Assembly: GCA_934234035.1 (NCBI GenBank)
Contig: CAKQHH010000003.1
Location: 61,282 to 125,281, forward strand
Length of the DNA: 64,000 nucleotides
Reading direction: 5' to 3'
Source of the DNA: an uncultured Clostridia bacterium
GTDB lineage: Bacteria > Bacillota > Clostridia > Peptostreptococcales > Anaerovoracaceae
Under the pieces are notes generated by a model that saw only the letters and a list, made by a program, of their open reading frames with translations, had not been told where the DNA came from and made no database searches. The translations under genes were made by a program, and so were the position numbers. Below, piece after piece: positions 52,075 to 61,269 of the stretch; positions within the stretch are counted from its first letter, which is position 1; every line of letters begins with the position of its first letter.

Positions 52075-53313
52075 ATGGAACAAATCGAGAAAACAGAAAA
52101 ATATATTTTGGTAGCGGTGGCCACCGGCGAGGAAGAGGCAGCCTGGGCGTCCCTGGAGGAGCTGGGAGAACTGGTGCGCACCGACGGCGCGGAGGTGTCC
52201 TCCATGGTGGTGCAGAACCTGGACCATCCGGAGCGGGCCACCTATGTGGGCAGCGGCAAAGCCCTGGAAATTCGGGAGATGCTGGAGGTGCAGGAAGCGG
52301 ACGGAATCATCTGCGACGATGAACTGACCCCTTCCCAATTCCGGAATCTGTCGGATGCCATCGGGGCAAAGGTGCTGGATCGGACCCTGCTGATTCTGGA
52401 TATCTTTGCGGCCCACGCCAAGACCAAGGAAGGAAAGATTCAGGTGGAAATCGCCCAGCAGCGATACCGGGCCTCCCGCCTCCGGGGAATGGGGGAAGCC
52501 ATGTCCCGGCTGGGTGCGGGCATCGGTACCAGAGGACCGGGCGAAACCAAGCTGGAGACGGACCGCCGGGTGATTCAGAAGCGCATCAAGGTGCTGTCCG
52601 ATGAGATCGAGGATATGAAGCGGGTGCGGGAAACCACCCGGAAGAAGCGGTCGGAAAGCGCCACCATGACCGTGGCCATCGTGGGATACACCAACGCGGG
52701 AAAATCCACCCTGCTGAACAAGGTGACGGATGCGGGCATCCTGGCGGAAAACAAGCTTTTTGCCACGCTGGATCCCACCACCCGAACCGCGGTGCTGCCA
52801 GACGGGCAGTCGGTACTGCTGACGGATACCGTTGGTTTTATCAACAAGCTGCCCCACCACCTGGTAGACGCCTTCCGAAGTACGCTGGAAGAGGCGAAGT
52901 ATGCGGACATCATCATGCACGTGATTGATGCGTCCAACCCTCAGTGGGAACTGCACCGAAAGGTGGTGCTGGATACCCTGAAGGAGCTGGGCGTGGTGGG
53001 CAAACCGGTGATCACGGTGTGGAACAAGATGGACCTGCTCCCGGAAGGGGAGAAGCGCCAGGATTTTCAGGCAGAGGCATCGGTGATGATCTCCGCCAAA
53101 AAGAACCTGGGCTTGGAGGAGATGTTCGACGAGCTGGGACGAATCGTTCGGGAATCCCGGGTGTACGTGGACACGGTGCTCACCTATTCCGAGATGGGCA
53201 TTCTGGAGCAGATTCGGAAATTCGGCCAGCTGCTGGAAGAGAAATACGAGGGAGACGGCATTCACGTGAAGGCCTACGTTCCCCATGCTTTGGCGTATCT
53301 GGCAGAGCGGTAG
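52075..53313 (+). CDS. hflX: GTPase HflX
   Basis: A 412-residue ribosome-associated GTPase that splits stalled or hibernating ribosomes. An N-terminal HflX-specific domain (EEEAAWASLEELGELV; TYVGSGKALEI) is followed by RLGAGIGTRGPGETKLE, then the G domain with GYTNAGKSTLLNKVT (G1), DTVGFINKLPHHLVDAFRS (G3 region) and NKMD (G4), and a C-terminal helical tail. The gene starts 40 nt after the OCD-like gene. A HAD gene and the nickel importer follow with 45 nt between, so hflX may head that unit or sit in it by chance. Confidence 0.94.
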   Translation: MEQIEKTEKYILVAVATGEEEAAWASLEELGELVRTDGAEVSSMVVQNLDHPERATYVGSGKALEIREMLEVQEADGIICDDELTPSQFRNLSDAIGAKVLDRTLLILDIFAAHAKTKEGKIQVEIAQQRYRASRLRGMGEAMSRLGAGIGTRGPGETKLETDRRVIQKRIKVLSDEIEDMKRVRETTRKKRSESATMTVAIVGYTNAGKSTLLNKVTDAGILAENKLFATLDPTTRTAVLPDGQSVLLTDTVGFINKLPHHLVDAFRSTLEEAKYADIIMHVIDASNPQWELHRKVVLDTLKELGVVGKPVITVWNKMDLLPEGEKRQDFQAEASVMISAKKNLGLEEMFDELGRIVRESRVYVDTVLTYSEMGILEQIRKFGQLLEEKYEGDGIHVKAYVPHALAYLAER

Positions 53314-53358
53314 TACAGGGCCGGCGGAAGCGCCGGGAAAGAAAACGAGGAAATGGAT

Positions 53359-53979
53359 ATGATACAAACAGTTATTTTCGATATCGGCCGGGTGCTGATC
53401 GGCTTTGAGTGGAAGGAATACGTCCACGAGCTCTTCGGCGATCCGGCGGTGGAAGCTCAGGTGACGGATGCCACCTTCGGCAGCGGAATCTGGAACGAGA
53501 TGGACCGGGGAATCTGGTCGGAGGAAGAGGTGCTGGCGCGGTTCATCGCCCGGGCGCCGGAGCGGGAGAAAGAGATTCGGGTCGCCTTTGACCGGGTGGG
53601 CCGCTGTACGGAGCGGAAGGAATACGCCATCCCGTGGATCGAGGACCTGAAGGACCGAGGGTACCGGGTGCTGTTCCTGTCCAATTACTCGGAACACGTG
53701 CGGAAGAGAAGTGCACATGCGCTGGATTTCCTGCCTCACCTGGAGGGCGGCGTCTTTTCCTACGAGGTGCACCGCATCAAGCCGGAGCCGGAAATCTACC
53801 GCATCCTGCTGGAGAAGTACGAGCTGAAGGCAGAGGAGTGCGTCTTCGTGGACGACAACGGGAAGAACATTCAGGCGGCCCGGGAGCTGGGCTTCCGCAC
53901 CGTGCATTTTGAAAATTACGAACAGGCCCACGAGGCGCTGGAGAAATTGCTGAAGAGCGACGGAGAAGCGGATGAATAG
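53359..53979 (+). CDS. HAD-superfamily hydrolase
   Basis: A 206-residue phosphatase-like protein of HAD subfamily IA. Motif 1 is FDIGRVLIGFE, in which the first Asp is kept but the second Asp of the usual DxD is Gly; motif 2 FLSNYSEH, motif 3 lysine in HRIKPEPEIYRILLEKY and motif 4 VFVDDNGKNIQAA are present. The replaced second Asp of motif 1 is common in the epoxide hydrolase/YihX type and suggests reduced or different activity. ATG 53359 has CGAGG 8 nt upstream; an ATG at 53353 is only 2 nt away. The 3' end overlaps the next gene by 8 nt, so it belongs to the nickel-import operon. Substrate unknown. Confidence 0.82.
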   Translation: MIQTVIFDIGRVLIGFEWKEYVHELFGDPAVEAQVTDATFGSGIWNEMDRGIWSEEEVLARFIARAPEREKEIRVAFDRVGRCTERKEYAIPWIEDLKDRGYRVLFLSNYSEHVRKRSAHALDFLPHLEGGVFSYEVHRIKPEPEIYRILLEKYELKAEECVFVDDNGKNIQAARELGFRTVHFENYEQAHEALEKLLKSDGEADE

Positions 53980-55027
53980 CCGGACCGAAAATCGGAAGAA
54001 CCCGGGAAGCCGGAAGACTCCGGGGAGTCCAAGGAGCCGGATGGGCGCCGCGGCCGGCGGCCTGGTGCGGGGCTTGTTCCTGTTACTGGTCCTGTCGCTG
54101 GTGGTGTTCTTCCTGTCGCGGGCGTGTCCCGGAGATCCGCTTCGGTCCTGGTACGGGGACGGGGTAGACCGGCTGAGTGCGGCGCAGAAGGCGGCCATGC
54201 GCCGGAACCTGGGACTGGACCGGTCCCTGTGGGTGCAGTACGGCCTGTGGCTTCGGAACCTGTTCCACGGCAGCCTGGGAATCTCCCTGAAATACAAGCG
54301 GCCGGTGACGGCGGTGCTGGGCAGCGTGGCGGGAAACACCGCCATTCTGGGAATCTCGGCATACCTGCTCACCTTCCTGCCGGCTTTCCGGATCGGAAGC
54401 AGCTGCGCCCTGAAAGAGGGCAGCCGAAAGGACCGCCGGCTCTCCCGCATTGCGGTGGTGACGGGAAACATTCCTTCCTTCTTTCTGGGACTGCTGCTGA
54501 TTCTGTTTTTTGCCGTGAAAATCCGGCTCTTCCCCACCGGCGGCGCCTATTCCTACGGCATGGCCCACAGCTTGCCGGATCGCCTGTGGCACCTGGTGCT
54601 TCCATGCACCGTGCTGGTGTTGGAGCACGTGGGCTACTACGGCCTGATGGTGCGGAACCTGCTGGTGGAGGAAACCCGAAAGGACTACGTGTTGCTGCAC
54701 AAATCCCAGGGCATCCCCCGGGAGAAAATCCTCCGAAAATACTGCATGAAGAACATCCTGCCGGGCATGATTCCGGCCATGACCATGGCGGTGCCCCACA
54801 TCCTGGGCGGCACCTACGTGGTGGAGATGGTCTTCGGCTATCCGGGGCTGGGCACCCTGGCCTTCGAAAGCGCCCTGTACAAAGATTTCAACGTGCTGAT
54901 GGCGGTGACTCTGCTCACCGGCGCCCTGGTCATCTTCTGCAACATGCTGGGCGAGGTCCTCAGCGCAACCATCGATCCGAGGATGCGGGACGATGGGGCG
55001 GACTTCCGGGAGGTGGATTATGAATAA
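53972..55027 (+). CDS. Nickel/peptide-type ABC importer permease 1 (NikB/DppB-like)
   Basis: A 351-residue inner-membrane permease of the DppB/OppB/NikB family. An unusual basic and proline-rich N-terminus (about 25 residues) precedes the first helix. LSLVVFFLSRACPGDPLR and the RRNLGLDRSLWVQYGLW loop are typical, followed by the permease EAA-type loop near AKSQGIPREKILRKY and GGTYVVEMVFGYPGLGTLAF. It overlaps the HAD gene by 8 nt and the next permease by 8 nt. Ligand nickel is inferred from the co-directional lar genes; the family also carries peptides. Confidence 0.85.
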   Translation: MNSRTENRKNPGSRKTPGSPRSRMGAAAGGLVRGLFLLLVLSLVVFFLSRACPGDPLRSWYGDGVDRLSAAQKAAMRRNLGLDRSLWVQYGLWLRNLFHGSLGISLKYKRPVTAVLGSVAGNTAILGISAYLLTFLPAFRIGSSCALKEGSRKDRRLSRIAVVTGNIPSFFLGLLLILFFAVKIRLFPTGGAYSYGMAHSLPDRLWHLVLPCTVLVLEHVGYYGLMVRNLLVEETRKDYVLLHKSQGIPREKILRKYCMKNILPGMIPAMTMAVPHILGGTYVVEMVFGYPGLGTLAFESALYKDFNVLMAVTLLTGALVIFCNMLGEVLSATIDPRMRDDGADFREVDYE

Positions 55028-55850
55028 AAAAAAGAATCGCCTCGGCCCGGGCGTCCGGCTGAGCATCGCCGTGCTGGCCGTCGTGGGCATCGCCTCGCTG
55101 CTGGCGCCCCTGCTGGCACCTTACGGACCCAACGAAATGGGGGCGGCCATCAACCAAGCCCCTTCGGCAGCGCACCTGTTCGGCACCGATTCCATGGGCC
55201 GGGATCTGCTGAGCCGGATTCTGTACGGCGGACGGGCCAGCCTGTGCATCGGACTGATGGCAGCGGCCATCAGCACCGGCATCGCCATGATCTACGGATC
55301 CCTCAGCGGAATGAGCCGCCGGTGGGTGGACCGGGGACTCATGGGTTTTGCGGACCTGATGCTCAGCGTGCCCCAGATTCTGATCGTGGTATTTCTCCAG
55401 GCGATTTGCGGAAAATCCGGATACCTGTCCCTGGCCCTCTCCATCGGCGTGACGGGCTGGATGGCCATGGCCCGGATCATCCGAAACGAAGTGCGGCGAA
55501 TTCGGGAGACGGATTACGTCACCGCGGCCCGGATGATGGGCGGCAGCTTCGGGTACATCCTTCGGAAGCACCTGCTGCCGGGCTTTCTGCCGGCGGTGCT
55601 GTACGCGGCGGTGAGCAGCATCGGCGCGGCCATGATGACGGAGGCCACATTGAGCTTTATGGGACTGGGACTCCCGGTGGCGGAGGTGTCCTGGGGCAGC
55701 CTGCTGTCCGACTCCCAGAATGCACTGCTCACCGGCAGCTGGTGGATTATCCTGATTCCCGGCATCGTGCTGATCGGAACGCTAATCGCCATCGCGGCGC
55801 TGGGGGAACAGGTGCGGAAGGGGAACACCCGGTTGCACAGCAATTTATAA
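55020..55850 (+). CDS. Nickel/peptide-type ABC importer permease 2 (NikC/DppC-like)
   Basis: A 276-residue permease of the DppC/NikC family: APYGPNEMGAAINQAPS near the start, LFGTDSMGRDLLSRILYGGRASL in the periplasmic loop, the coupling segment RETDYVTAARMMGGS and EATLSFMGLGLPVAEVSWG near the end. ATG 55020 follows GGGAGGTGGATT and overlaps the previous gene by 8 nt; an upstream in-frame ATG at 54993 has a poorer site. It pairs with permease 1 in one transporter. Confidence 0.87.
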   Translation: MNKKKNRLGPGVRLSIAVLAVVGIASLLAPLLAPYGPNEMGAAINQAPSAAHLFGTDSMGRDLLSRILYGGRASLCIGLMAAAISTGIAMIYGSLSGMSRRWVDRGLMGFADLMLSVPQILIVVFLQAICGKSGYLSLALSIGVTGWMAMARIIRNEVRRIRETDYVTAARMMGGSFGYILRKHLLPGFLPAVLYAAVSSIGAAMMTEATLSFMGLGLPVAEVSWGSLLSDSQNALLTGSWWIILIPGIVLIGTLIAIAALGEQVRKGNTRLHSNL

Positions 55851-55918
55851 GTCATGCTAGGGAAAAAACGGGAAAAGAGATTGGCGTTATTTCTGCATAA
55901 GCGAAAGGTAGAAACAAG

Positions 55919-57481
55919 ATGAAAAATATTTCTAAGAAGTGGAAGCGAATTCTGCCGGCCATGCTGCTGGTTCTTGCGCTGGCCCTCCTGGCGGGGTGCG
56001 GCGGCGAGGCGAAGCCGGATGGCGACACCATGGTGTACGGCAGTCAGGACTATACCGCCATTAACCCGGCATTGTACGAGCACGGGGAAATCAACCTGCT
56101 TATTTTTGCCGGATTGACGGCCCACGATGCGGACAACAACGTGGTTCCGGGACTGGCGGAGAAGTGGAGCTACGACAAGGGCACCAAAACCTGGACCTTC
56201 CGCTTGCGGAAAGACCTGACCTTCCACGACGGCGAACCTCTGACCTCAGCGGACGTGAAGTTCACCCTGGAATCCATCTTGGACGAGAAGAACGGATCGG
56301 AAATCGTGTCCAACTACGCGGACATACAGAAGATTTCCTGCCCGGATGCCCGCACGGTGAAAATTCAGCTGAAGGAAGAGAACGTGGGATTCCCGGAATA
56401 CATGACCATCGGCATTCTGCCGAAGCATCTCCTGGAGGGCAAGGACATTACTACCGACGAGTTCAATCAGAAGCCGGTGGGCGCCGGCCCGTACAAGCTG
56501 ACGGATTGGGACGAGGGACAGAGCATCACCCTGGAGCGGTTTGACGGTTATTATGCCGGAAAAGCCAACATTCCGAAAATTATTTTTAAAATCGTACCGG
56601 ACAGCGCCACCCGCCTCCTGCAGCTGGAATCCGGGGACCTGGACATGGCACAGCTGACGCCGAAGGACGGCAAAGCCCTGATGAAAAAGGATTCGGACTG
56701 CAGCGTGTACGAGATGGACACCGCGGATTACCGGGCGATTGCGTATAATTTTGCGGGCAGCAAGCTGTTCAAGAAGTATCCGGAGCTGGCGAACATCCTC
56801 AGCTACGGCATCGACCGGCAGGTGATTCTGAAGAGCGTGCTTCTGGGCGAGGGGGAGATTGCCTACTCTCCGATTCAGAAGAATCCGTTCAACGACAGCA
56901 GCATCGAGAAGTTCAATTACGACCCGGCGAAGATGAAATCCCTGCTGGAGCAGGACGGCTGGAAGAAGAACAAGGACGGTTGGTACGAGAAGGACGGCAC
57001 GGAGCTGAAGTTCACCATCGCCGCCATGTCCGACGATCAGGTGCGGGTGGATATGGCCAACATGTGCGCGGAGCAGCTGAAGAAGGAAGGCATCCATGCC
57101 ACGGCGGAGAACCGGAAGGAGCTGGATTGGGCCGGTCAGGATGCCTGCATCATCGGATGGGGAAGCCCGTTTGACGCGGACGACCATACCTACAAGGTGT
57201 TCACCACCGGTGCGGGGGACAACTACACCGGATACGCCAATGCCGATGTGGACCGGGCCCTGGAAGCGGCGCGCTCCACCGACGACAACAGCCTGCGGAA
57301 GCAGTACTACAGCAGCTTCCTCCACAGCATGATCGAGCAGATGCCGTACACCTACATCGCCTACATCAAGGCCAACTACGGCGTGAACAAGGCGGTAAAA
57401 GGCGTGGACAAGAACGTGGTACTGGGCCATCACGGTGTGGGAATTTTCTGGAACGTAGCGGATTGGAAACTGGAACGATAG
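55919..57481 (+). CDS. ABC importer substrate-binding lipoprotein (NikA/SBP_bac_5-type)
   Basis: A 520-residue extracytoplasmic binding lipoprotein. The signal and lipobox ALLAGC occur at residues about 20-25. Class-C binding-protein features include WTFRLRKDLTFHDGEPLTSADVKF, EYMTIGILPKHLLEGKD, GAGPYKL and SYGIDRQVIL. The class binds nickel chelates, peptides or similar ligands. It follows the permeases by 68 nt and precedes the fused ATPase by 3 nt. Position directly upstream of larE-larC-larB favours nickel (or a nickel chelate), but a peptide ligand cannot be excluded from sequence. Confidence 0.87.
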   Translation: MKNISKKWKRILPAMLLVLALALLAGCGGEAKPDGDTMVYGSQDYTAINPALYEHGEINLLIFAGLTAHDADNNVVPGLAEKWSYDKGTKTWTFRLRKDLTFHDGEPLTSADVKFTLESILDEKNGSEIVSNYADIQKISCPDARTVKIQLKEENVGFPEYMTIGILPKHLLEGKDITTDEFNQKPVGAGPYKLTDWDEGQSITLERFDGYYAGKANIPKIIFKIVPDSATRLLQLESGDLDMAQLTPKDGKALMKKDSDCSVYEMDTADYRAIAYNFAGSKLFKKYPELANILSYGIDRQVILKSVLLGEGEIAYSPIQKNPFNDSSIEKFNYDPAKMKSLLEQDGWKKNKDGWYEKDGTELKFTIAAMSDDQVRVDMANMCAEQLKKEGIHATAENRKELDWAGQDACIIGWGSPFDADDHTYKVFTTGAGDNYTGYANADVDRALEAARSTDDNSLRKQYYSSFLHSMIEQMPYTYIAYIKANYGVNKAVKGVDKNVVLGHHGVGIFWNVADWKLER

Positions 57482-57484
57482 AAG

Positions 57485-59008
57485 ATGATGAAGAATTGCG
57501 GCAGCAAGGGAGAATGGAATACGGGCAAAAATAAAAGCGTTCTGAAGGTGGAGGATTTCCGGCTTTGCTTTAACGGTCGCTTTGGCACGGTGCATGCGGT
57601 GCGGGATGCCAACCTGGAAGTTCACGCGGGCGAGATTGTGGCCCTGGTGGGCGAATCCGGCTGCGGCAAAACCGCACTGTGCCGGGCCATCCTGATGCTT
57701 CACTCCGCTCACGCCCGGTACCTGTCCGGCAGAATTCTCCTGGACGGCCGGGATGTGCGGACCTGCAGCGAAAGGGAAATGGAGCAGATTCGGGGAAAAG
57801 CGGCGTCGCTGGTATTCCAGAACCCCCTGAGCTCCCTGAATCCGGTGTACCGAATCCGGGAACAGATGGAAGAACCCATGCGCCGGCATCTTGACATGAA
57901 GGAGGCCGAAGCGTTGGAAGCCCGCTGCCGGGAGCTTCTCCTGGAAATGGGCCTGGAGGAGCCGGAGGAGATTCTGGAAAAATATCCCCATCAGCTTTCC
58001 GGCGGGCAGCGCCAGCGAGTGGCGGCAGCCATCGCGCTGGCGGGAGATCCGTCCCTGATTATTGCCGATGAGCCCACCACCGCATTGGACCCGGAAACCG
58101 CGAAGATGGTGACGGGACTCCTTCGCCGGGTGACGGACGAGAAGCAGAAGGGCATCCTCTTTGTGACCCACGACCTGGCGGTGGCGGCGGAACTGGCAGA
58201 CCGGGTGCTGGTGATGAAGGATGGGGAAATCCTGGAGCAGGGAACCACGGAAGATATTTTTGCCCGGCCGAAGGACGCCTATACGAAGAAGCTGGTGCGG
58301 TGCGCGGAGTGGGTGCGGGGCGAAGCCCCGTCCCGGAATTTAGCGCCGGAACCGGAGCCGGAGCAGAAGCTGCTGGCATCGGTGCGCCACCTGAAGGTGC
58401 GGTACCCCGGAGCCCCAAAGCCGGCGCTGAGGGACTGCAGCCTGGACATCCGGAAAGGGGAGATCCTGGGCCTGATCGGCGAGTCGGGCTGCGGCAAATC
58501 CACCTTGGCCAAGGTGCTTTGCGGCATGCTGAAACCTTCCGCCGGGGAGGTGGAATTCTTCCTCCCGGTGAAACCCGTCCTGATATTCCAGGATTCCGTG
58601 GCCTCCTTCAACGAGCGGATGACCCTGGGCGAAATCATCCAGGAGCCGCTGGTCATCGGGAAAGTGCCCCCGGCGCGGCGAAAAGAAAAGCTCCGGGAAC
58701 TGACAGAACAGGTGGAGCTGGAGGAGGCATTGCTGGACCGGTATCCCTATGAGGTTTCCGGGGGTCAGCGGCAGCGGGCGGCCATCGCCCGAGGGCTGGC
58801 CATGGACCCGGAATTCCTGATTGCGGATGAGCCGGTGTCCTCCTTGGACGCCCCGGTACAGATGGAAATCCTTCGGCTGCTGAAGCAGCTTCGGGACCGG
58901 CGCAATCTGACCCTGCTGATCATCTCCCACGACATTCCCATGGTGGAGCATATCAGCGACCGGATCATTCGGCTGGAAAAGGAAGGACCTAGAGATGAAT
59001 TCAAATAA
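57485..59008 (+). CDS. Fused two-domain ABC ATPase (NikD-NikE type)
   Basis: A 507-residue protein with two complete ABC ATPase modules in one chain. Module 1 (about 15-265): Walker A GESGCGKTAL, signature LSGGQRQRVAA, Walker B LIIADEPTTALD. Module 2 (about 300-505): Walker A GESGCGKSTL, signature VSGGQRQRAA, Walker B FLIADEPVSSLD. Both look competent. In most nickel/dipeptide importers the two ATPases are separate genes, so this is a fusion, as in some Opp/Nik-like systems. Its last 14 nt overlap larE, tying transport to cofactor synthesis. Two in-frame ATGs (57485, 57488) are possible starts. Confidence 0.9.
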   Translation: MMKNCGSKGEWNTGKNKSVLKVEDFRLCFNGRFGTVHAVRDANLEVHAGEIVALVGESGCGKTALCRAILMLHSAHARYLSGRILLDGRDVRTCSEREMEQIRGKAASLVFQNPLSSLNPVYRIREQMEEPMRRHLDMKEAEALEARCRELLLEMGLEEPEEILEKYPHQLSGGQRQRVAAAIALAGDPSLIIADEPTTALDPETAKMVTGLLRRVTDEKQKGILFVTHDLAVAAELADRVLVMKDGEILEQGTTEDIFARPKDAYTKKLVRCAEWVRGEAPSRNLAPEPEPEQKLLASVRHLKVRYPGAPKPALRDCSLDIRKGEILGLIGESGCGKSTLAKVLCGMLKPSAGEVEFFLPVKPVLIFQDSVASFNERMTLGEIIQEPLVIGKVPPARRKEKLRELTEQVELEEALLDRYPYEVSGGQRQRAAIARGLAMDPEFLIADEPVSSLDAPVQMEILRLLKQLRDRRNLTLLIISHDIPMVEHISDRIIRLEKEGPRDEFK

Positions 59009-59837
59009 GTTACAAGAAAAGGAAGCGCGGCTGCGGGAGAACCTGCGGAACCTGGGCGCCCTGGCGGTGGCGTTTTCCGGCGGGGTGGATTCCACCTTTC
59101 TGCTGAAGGTCGCCCATGAAGAGCTGGGGGACCGGCTGCTGGCGGTGACCGCAAAGGGCAGCGTGTTCTCGGGACGGGACCTGTCCCAGGGAATGGAATT
59201 CTGCCGGCAGGAGGGCATCCGCCAGGAAATCGTGGAGATGAACGAGCTGGAGATTCCCGGCTTTTCGGACAATCCGCCGGACCGCTGTTATATTTGCAAA
59301 AAAACAATTTTCCAAAGCCTGCTGGAAACGGCGGCAAGTCACGGCATCCCTCACGTGGCCGAGGGAAGCAACATGGACGACCTGGGGGATTACCGGCCGG
59401 GACTCCGCGCCCTTCGGGAGCTGCAGGTGCTGAGCCCTCTGAAAGAGGCGGGCCTATATAAGGAAGAGATTCGGCAGCTTTCTCGGAAACTGCACCTTCC
59501 CACCTGGGATAAACCTTCCGCCGCCTGCCTGGCCTCCCGCTTCGCCTACGGCGAACGGATTACCCGGGAAAAACTCCGCATGGTGGAGCAGGCGGAGAAT
59601 TTCCTGGCGGATCAAGGCTTCCGGCAGGTTCGAGTGCGCATCCACGGGGCCGATTTGGCCCGACTGGAGGTGGCGCCGGAACAGCGGGAAAAGCTGCTGT
59701 CCCTGGGGGACTCGGTAACGGAAGCCCTTCGGCAAATTGGTTTTACCTACGTCACCATGGACCTGAAGGGGTACCGCACGGGAAGCATGAACGAAATTCT
59801 GAAGGATGAGGAGAAGAAGGGAGTCATCAATGGATAG
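58995..59837 (+). CDS. larE: LarE sulfur transferase for the nickel-pincer cofactor
   Basis: A 280-residue PP-loop protein that adenylates and thiolates pyridinium-3,5-biscarboxylate mononucleotide in NPN cofactor synthesis. The PP-loop VAFSGGVDSTFLL is near residue 25, and the active-site KPSAACLASRF gives Cys178, equivalent to the sacrificial Cys of the Lactobacillus enzyme. In addition this protein has Cys98-x2-Cys101 (DRCYICKK). A three-cysteine set is what I understand to mark LarE proteins that hold an iron-sulfur cluster and transfer sulfide without sacrificing a cysteine. It overlaps the ABC ATPase gene by 14 nt and larC by 8 nt. Confidence 0.93.
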   Translation: MNSNKLQEKEARLRENLRNLGALAVAFSGGVDSTFLLKVAHEELGDRLLAVTAKGSVFSGRDLSQGMEFCRQEGIRQEIVEMNELEIPGFSDNPPDRCYICKKTIFQSLLETAASHGIPHVAEGSNMDDLGDYRPGLRALRELQVLSPLKEAGLYKEEIRQLSRKLHLPTWDKPSAACLASRFAYGERITREKLRMVEQAENFLADQGFRQVRVRIHGADLARLEVAPEQREKLLSLGDSVTEALRQIGFTYVTMDLKGYRTGSMNEILKDEEKKGVING

Positions 59838-61191
59838 AACGTTGTACTTGGAATGCGAAAGCGGAATCAGCGGAGACATGTCGGTAGCCATGCTCCTGGA
59901 CTTGGGAGCGGACCGGGAGGTTCTGGCAGAGGCCCTGAAATCCCTGCCGCTGCAGGGGTATGAGACTCGGATTTCCCGGGTGAACCGGAACGGTATCGAT
60001 TGCTGCGACTTCGATGTGGTGTTGGAGGAGGAGAACCACGACCACGACATGGAGTACCTGTACGGGGAGGGGGAAGGCCATTCCCATGTCCACGAACATG
60101 AGCATGCGCACGAGCACAGTTATGACCATTCCCATGAGCACGATCATGGGCACACACATGATCATGAACACGCGCACGAGCATTCCCATGACGAGGATCC
60201 CGCTCATGCCCACCATCATTCCCACACCCACGTTCATCGTCACCTGGCGGAAATCAATCGGATCATCGACGCCGGCAATCTGACCGACGGCGCCAATGCC
60301 CTGGCCAAAAAAATCTTCCGCATCATCGCGGAGGCGGAGAGCCGGGCCCACAACCTGCCTTTGGAGAAGGTGGGCTTCCACGAGGTGGGAGCGGTGGACT
60401 CCATCGTGGACATCGTGGCTTTCGCCGTGTGCTTCGATAACCTGGGCATCCGCCGGGTGCTGGTGCCAAAACTCTGCGAGGGCACCGGGGTGGTTCGCTG
60501 CCAGCACGGGATTCTTCCGGTTCCGGTTCCGGCGGTGACCAACATCCTGGAGAGCTCCGGGATTCCGATGGAAATCCTGCCGTACAAGGGAGAATTCGTC
60601 ACTCCCACCGGCGCGGCCATCGTAAAAGCAGTTCGTACCGGCGGCGGTTTTCCGGCGGGCTGCACCATCGCCCGCACCGGAATGGGTGCCGGCAAGCGGC
60701 AGACGGAGCGGGCCAACGTCCTTCGGGGCATGCTGCTGGAATCCGCGGATGAAGCGTCGGATTCCGTGTGGAAGTTGGAGACGGATATCGACGACACCAC
60801 GGGAGAAGTGCTGGGCTACACCTTGGAGCGCCTGCTGGAGGCGGGAGCCAAGGATGCCCACTACCTTCCGTGTTTCATGAAAAAGAACCGGCCGGCGTGG
60901 CAGCTCCAGGTGATCTGCGATGAGGAACACCGGCCGGCGCTGGAGCGCATCCTCTTCCGGGAAACCACCACCATTGGCATCCGGCGCGTCCGAATGGAGC
61001 GAAGCATCCTGAAGCGGCAGACCGGAAACGCCGAGACCCCCTTCGGAAATGTGAGCATTAAAATCTGCCGGAGCGGGGATGAAACGTATTTTTACCCGGA
61101 ATATGAGGACGTGGCGGCGATTGCCCGGGAGAAGGACGTTCCTTTCCAGGAGGTGTACCGGGCGGCGCAGCAGGCGGCGCGAGAGTTGTAA
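59830..61191 (+). CDS. larC: LarC nickel insertase (single-frame form) with histidine-rich tract
   Basis: A 453-residue CTP-dependent enzyme that inserts nickel into the pincer nucleotide. The N-terminus MDRTLYLECESGISGDMSVAM is diagnostic, as are GFHEVGAVDSIVDIV, YKGEFVTPTGAAI and the C-terminal ETDIDDTTGEVLGY and FMKKNRPAWQLQV. Residues about 69-140 are extraordinarily His-rich (about 28 His, mostly alternating as HEHEHAHEH), a plausible nickel store. In Lactobacillus plantarum the two halves are joined by a programmed frameshift; here they are in one continuous frame. ATG 59830 follows GGGAG; an ATG at 59806 has no site. An AGGAGG lies right at its stop (61191-61196), apparently the ribosome site once used by the next gene. 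Confidence 0.94.
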   Translation: MDRTLYLECESGISGDMSVAMLLDLGADREVLAEALKSLPLQGYETRISRVNRNGIDCCDFDVVLEEENHDHDMEYLYGEGEGHSHVHEHEHAHEHSYDHSHEHDHGHTHDHEHAHEHSHDEDPAHAHHHSHTHVHRHLAEINRIIDAGNLTDGANALAKKIFRIIAEAESRAHNLPLEKVGFHEVGAVDSIVDIVAFAVCFDNLGIRRVLVPKLCEGTGVVRCQHGILPVPVPAVTNILESSGIPMEILPYKGEFVTPTGAAIVKAVRTGGGFPAGCTIARTGMGAGKRQTERANVLRGMLLESADEASDSVWKLETDIDDTTGEVLGYTLERLLEAGAKDAHYLPCFMKKNRPAWQLQVICDEEHRPALERILFRETTTIGIRRVRMERSILKRQTGNAETPFGNVSIKICRSGDETYFYPEYEDVAAIAREKDVPFQEVYRAAQQAAREL

Positions 61192-61269
61192 GGAGGAAAA
61201 CATAAGCAACTGAATATATTGACTATTGTGATTAAATGTGTTTAAACACACCCAAAGGAGAGTATTAAA

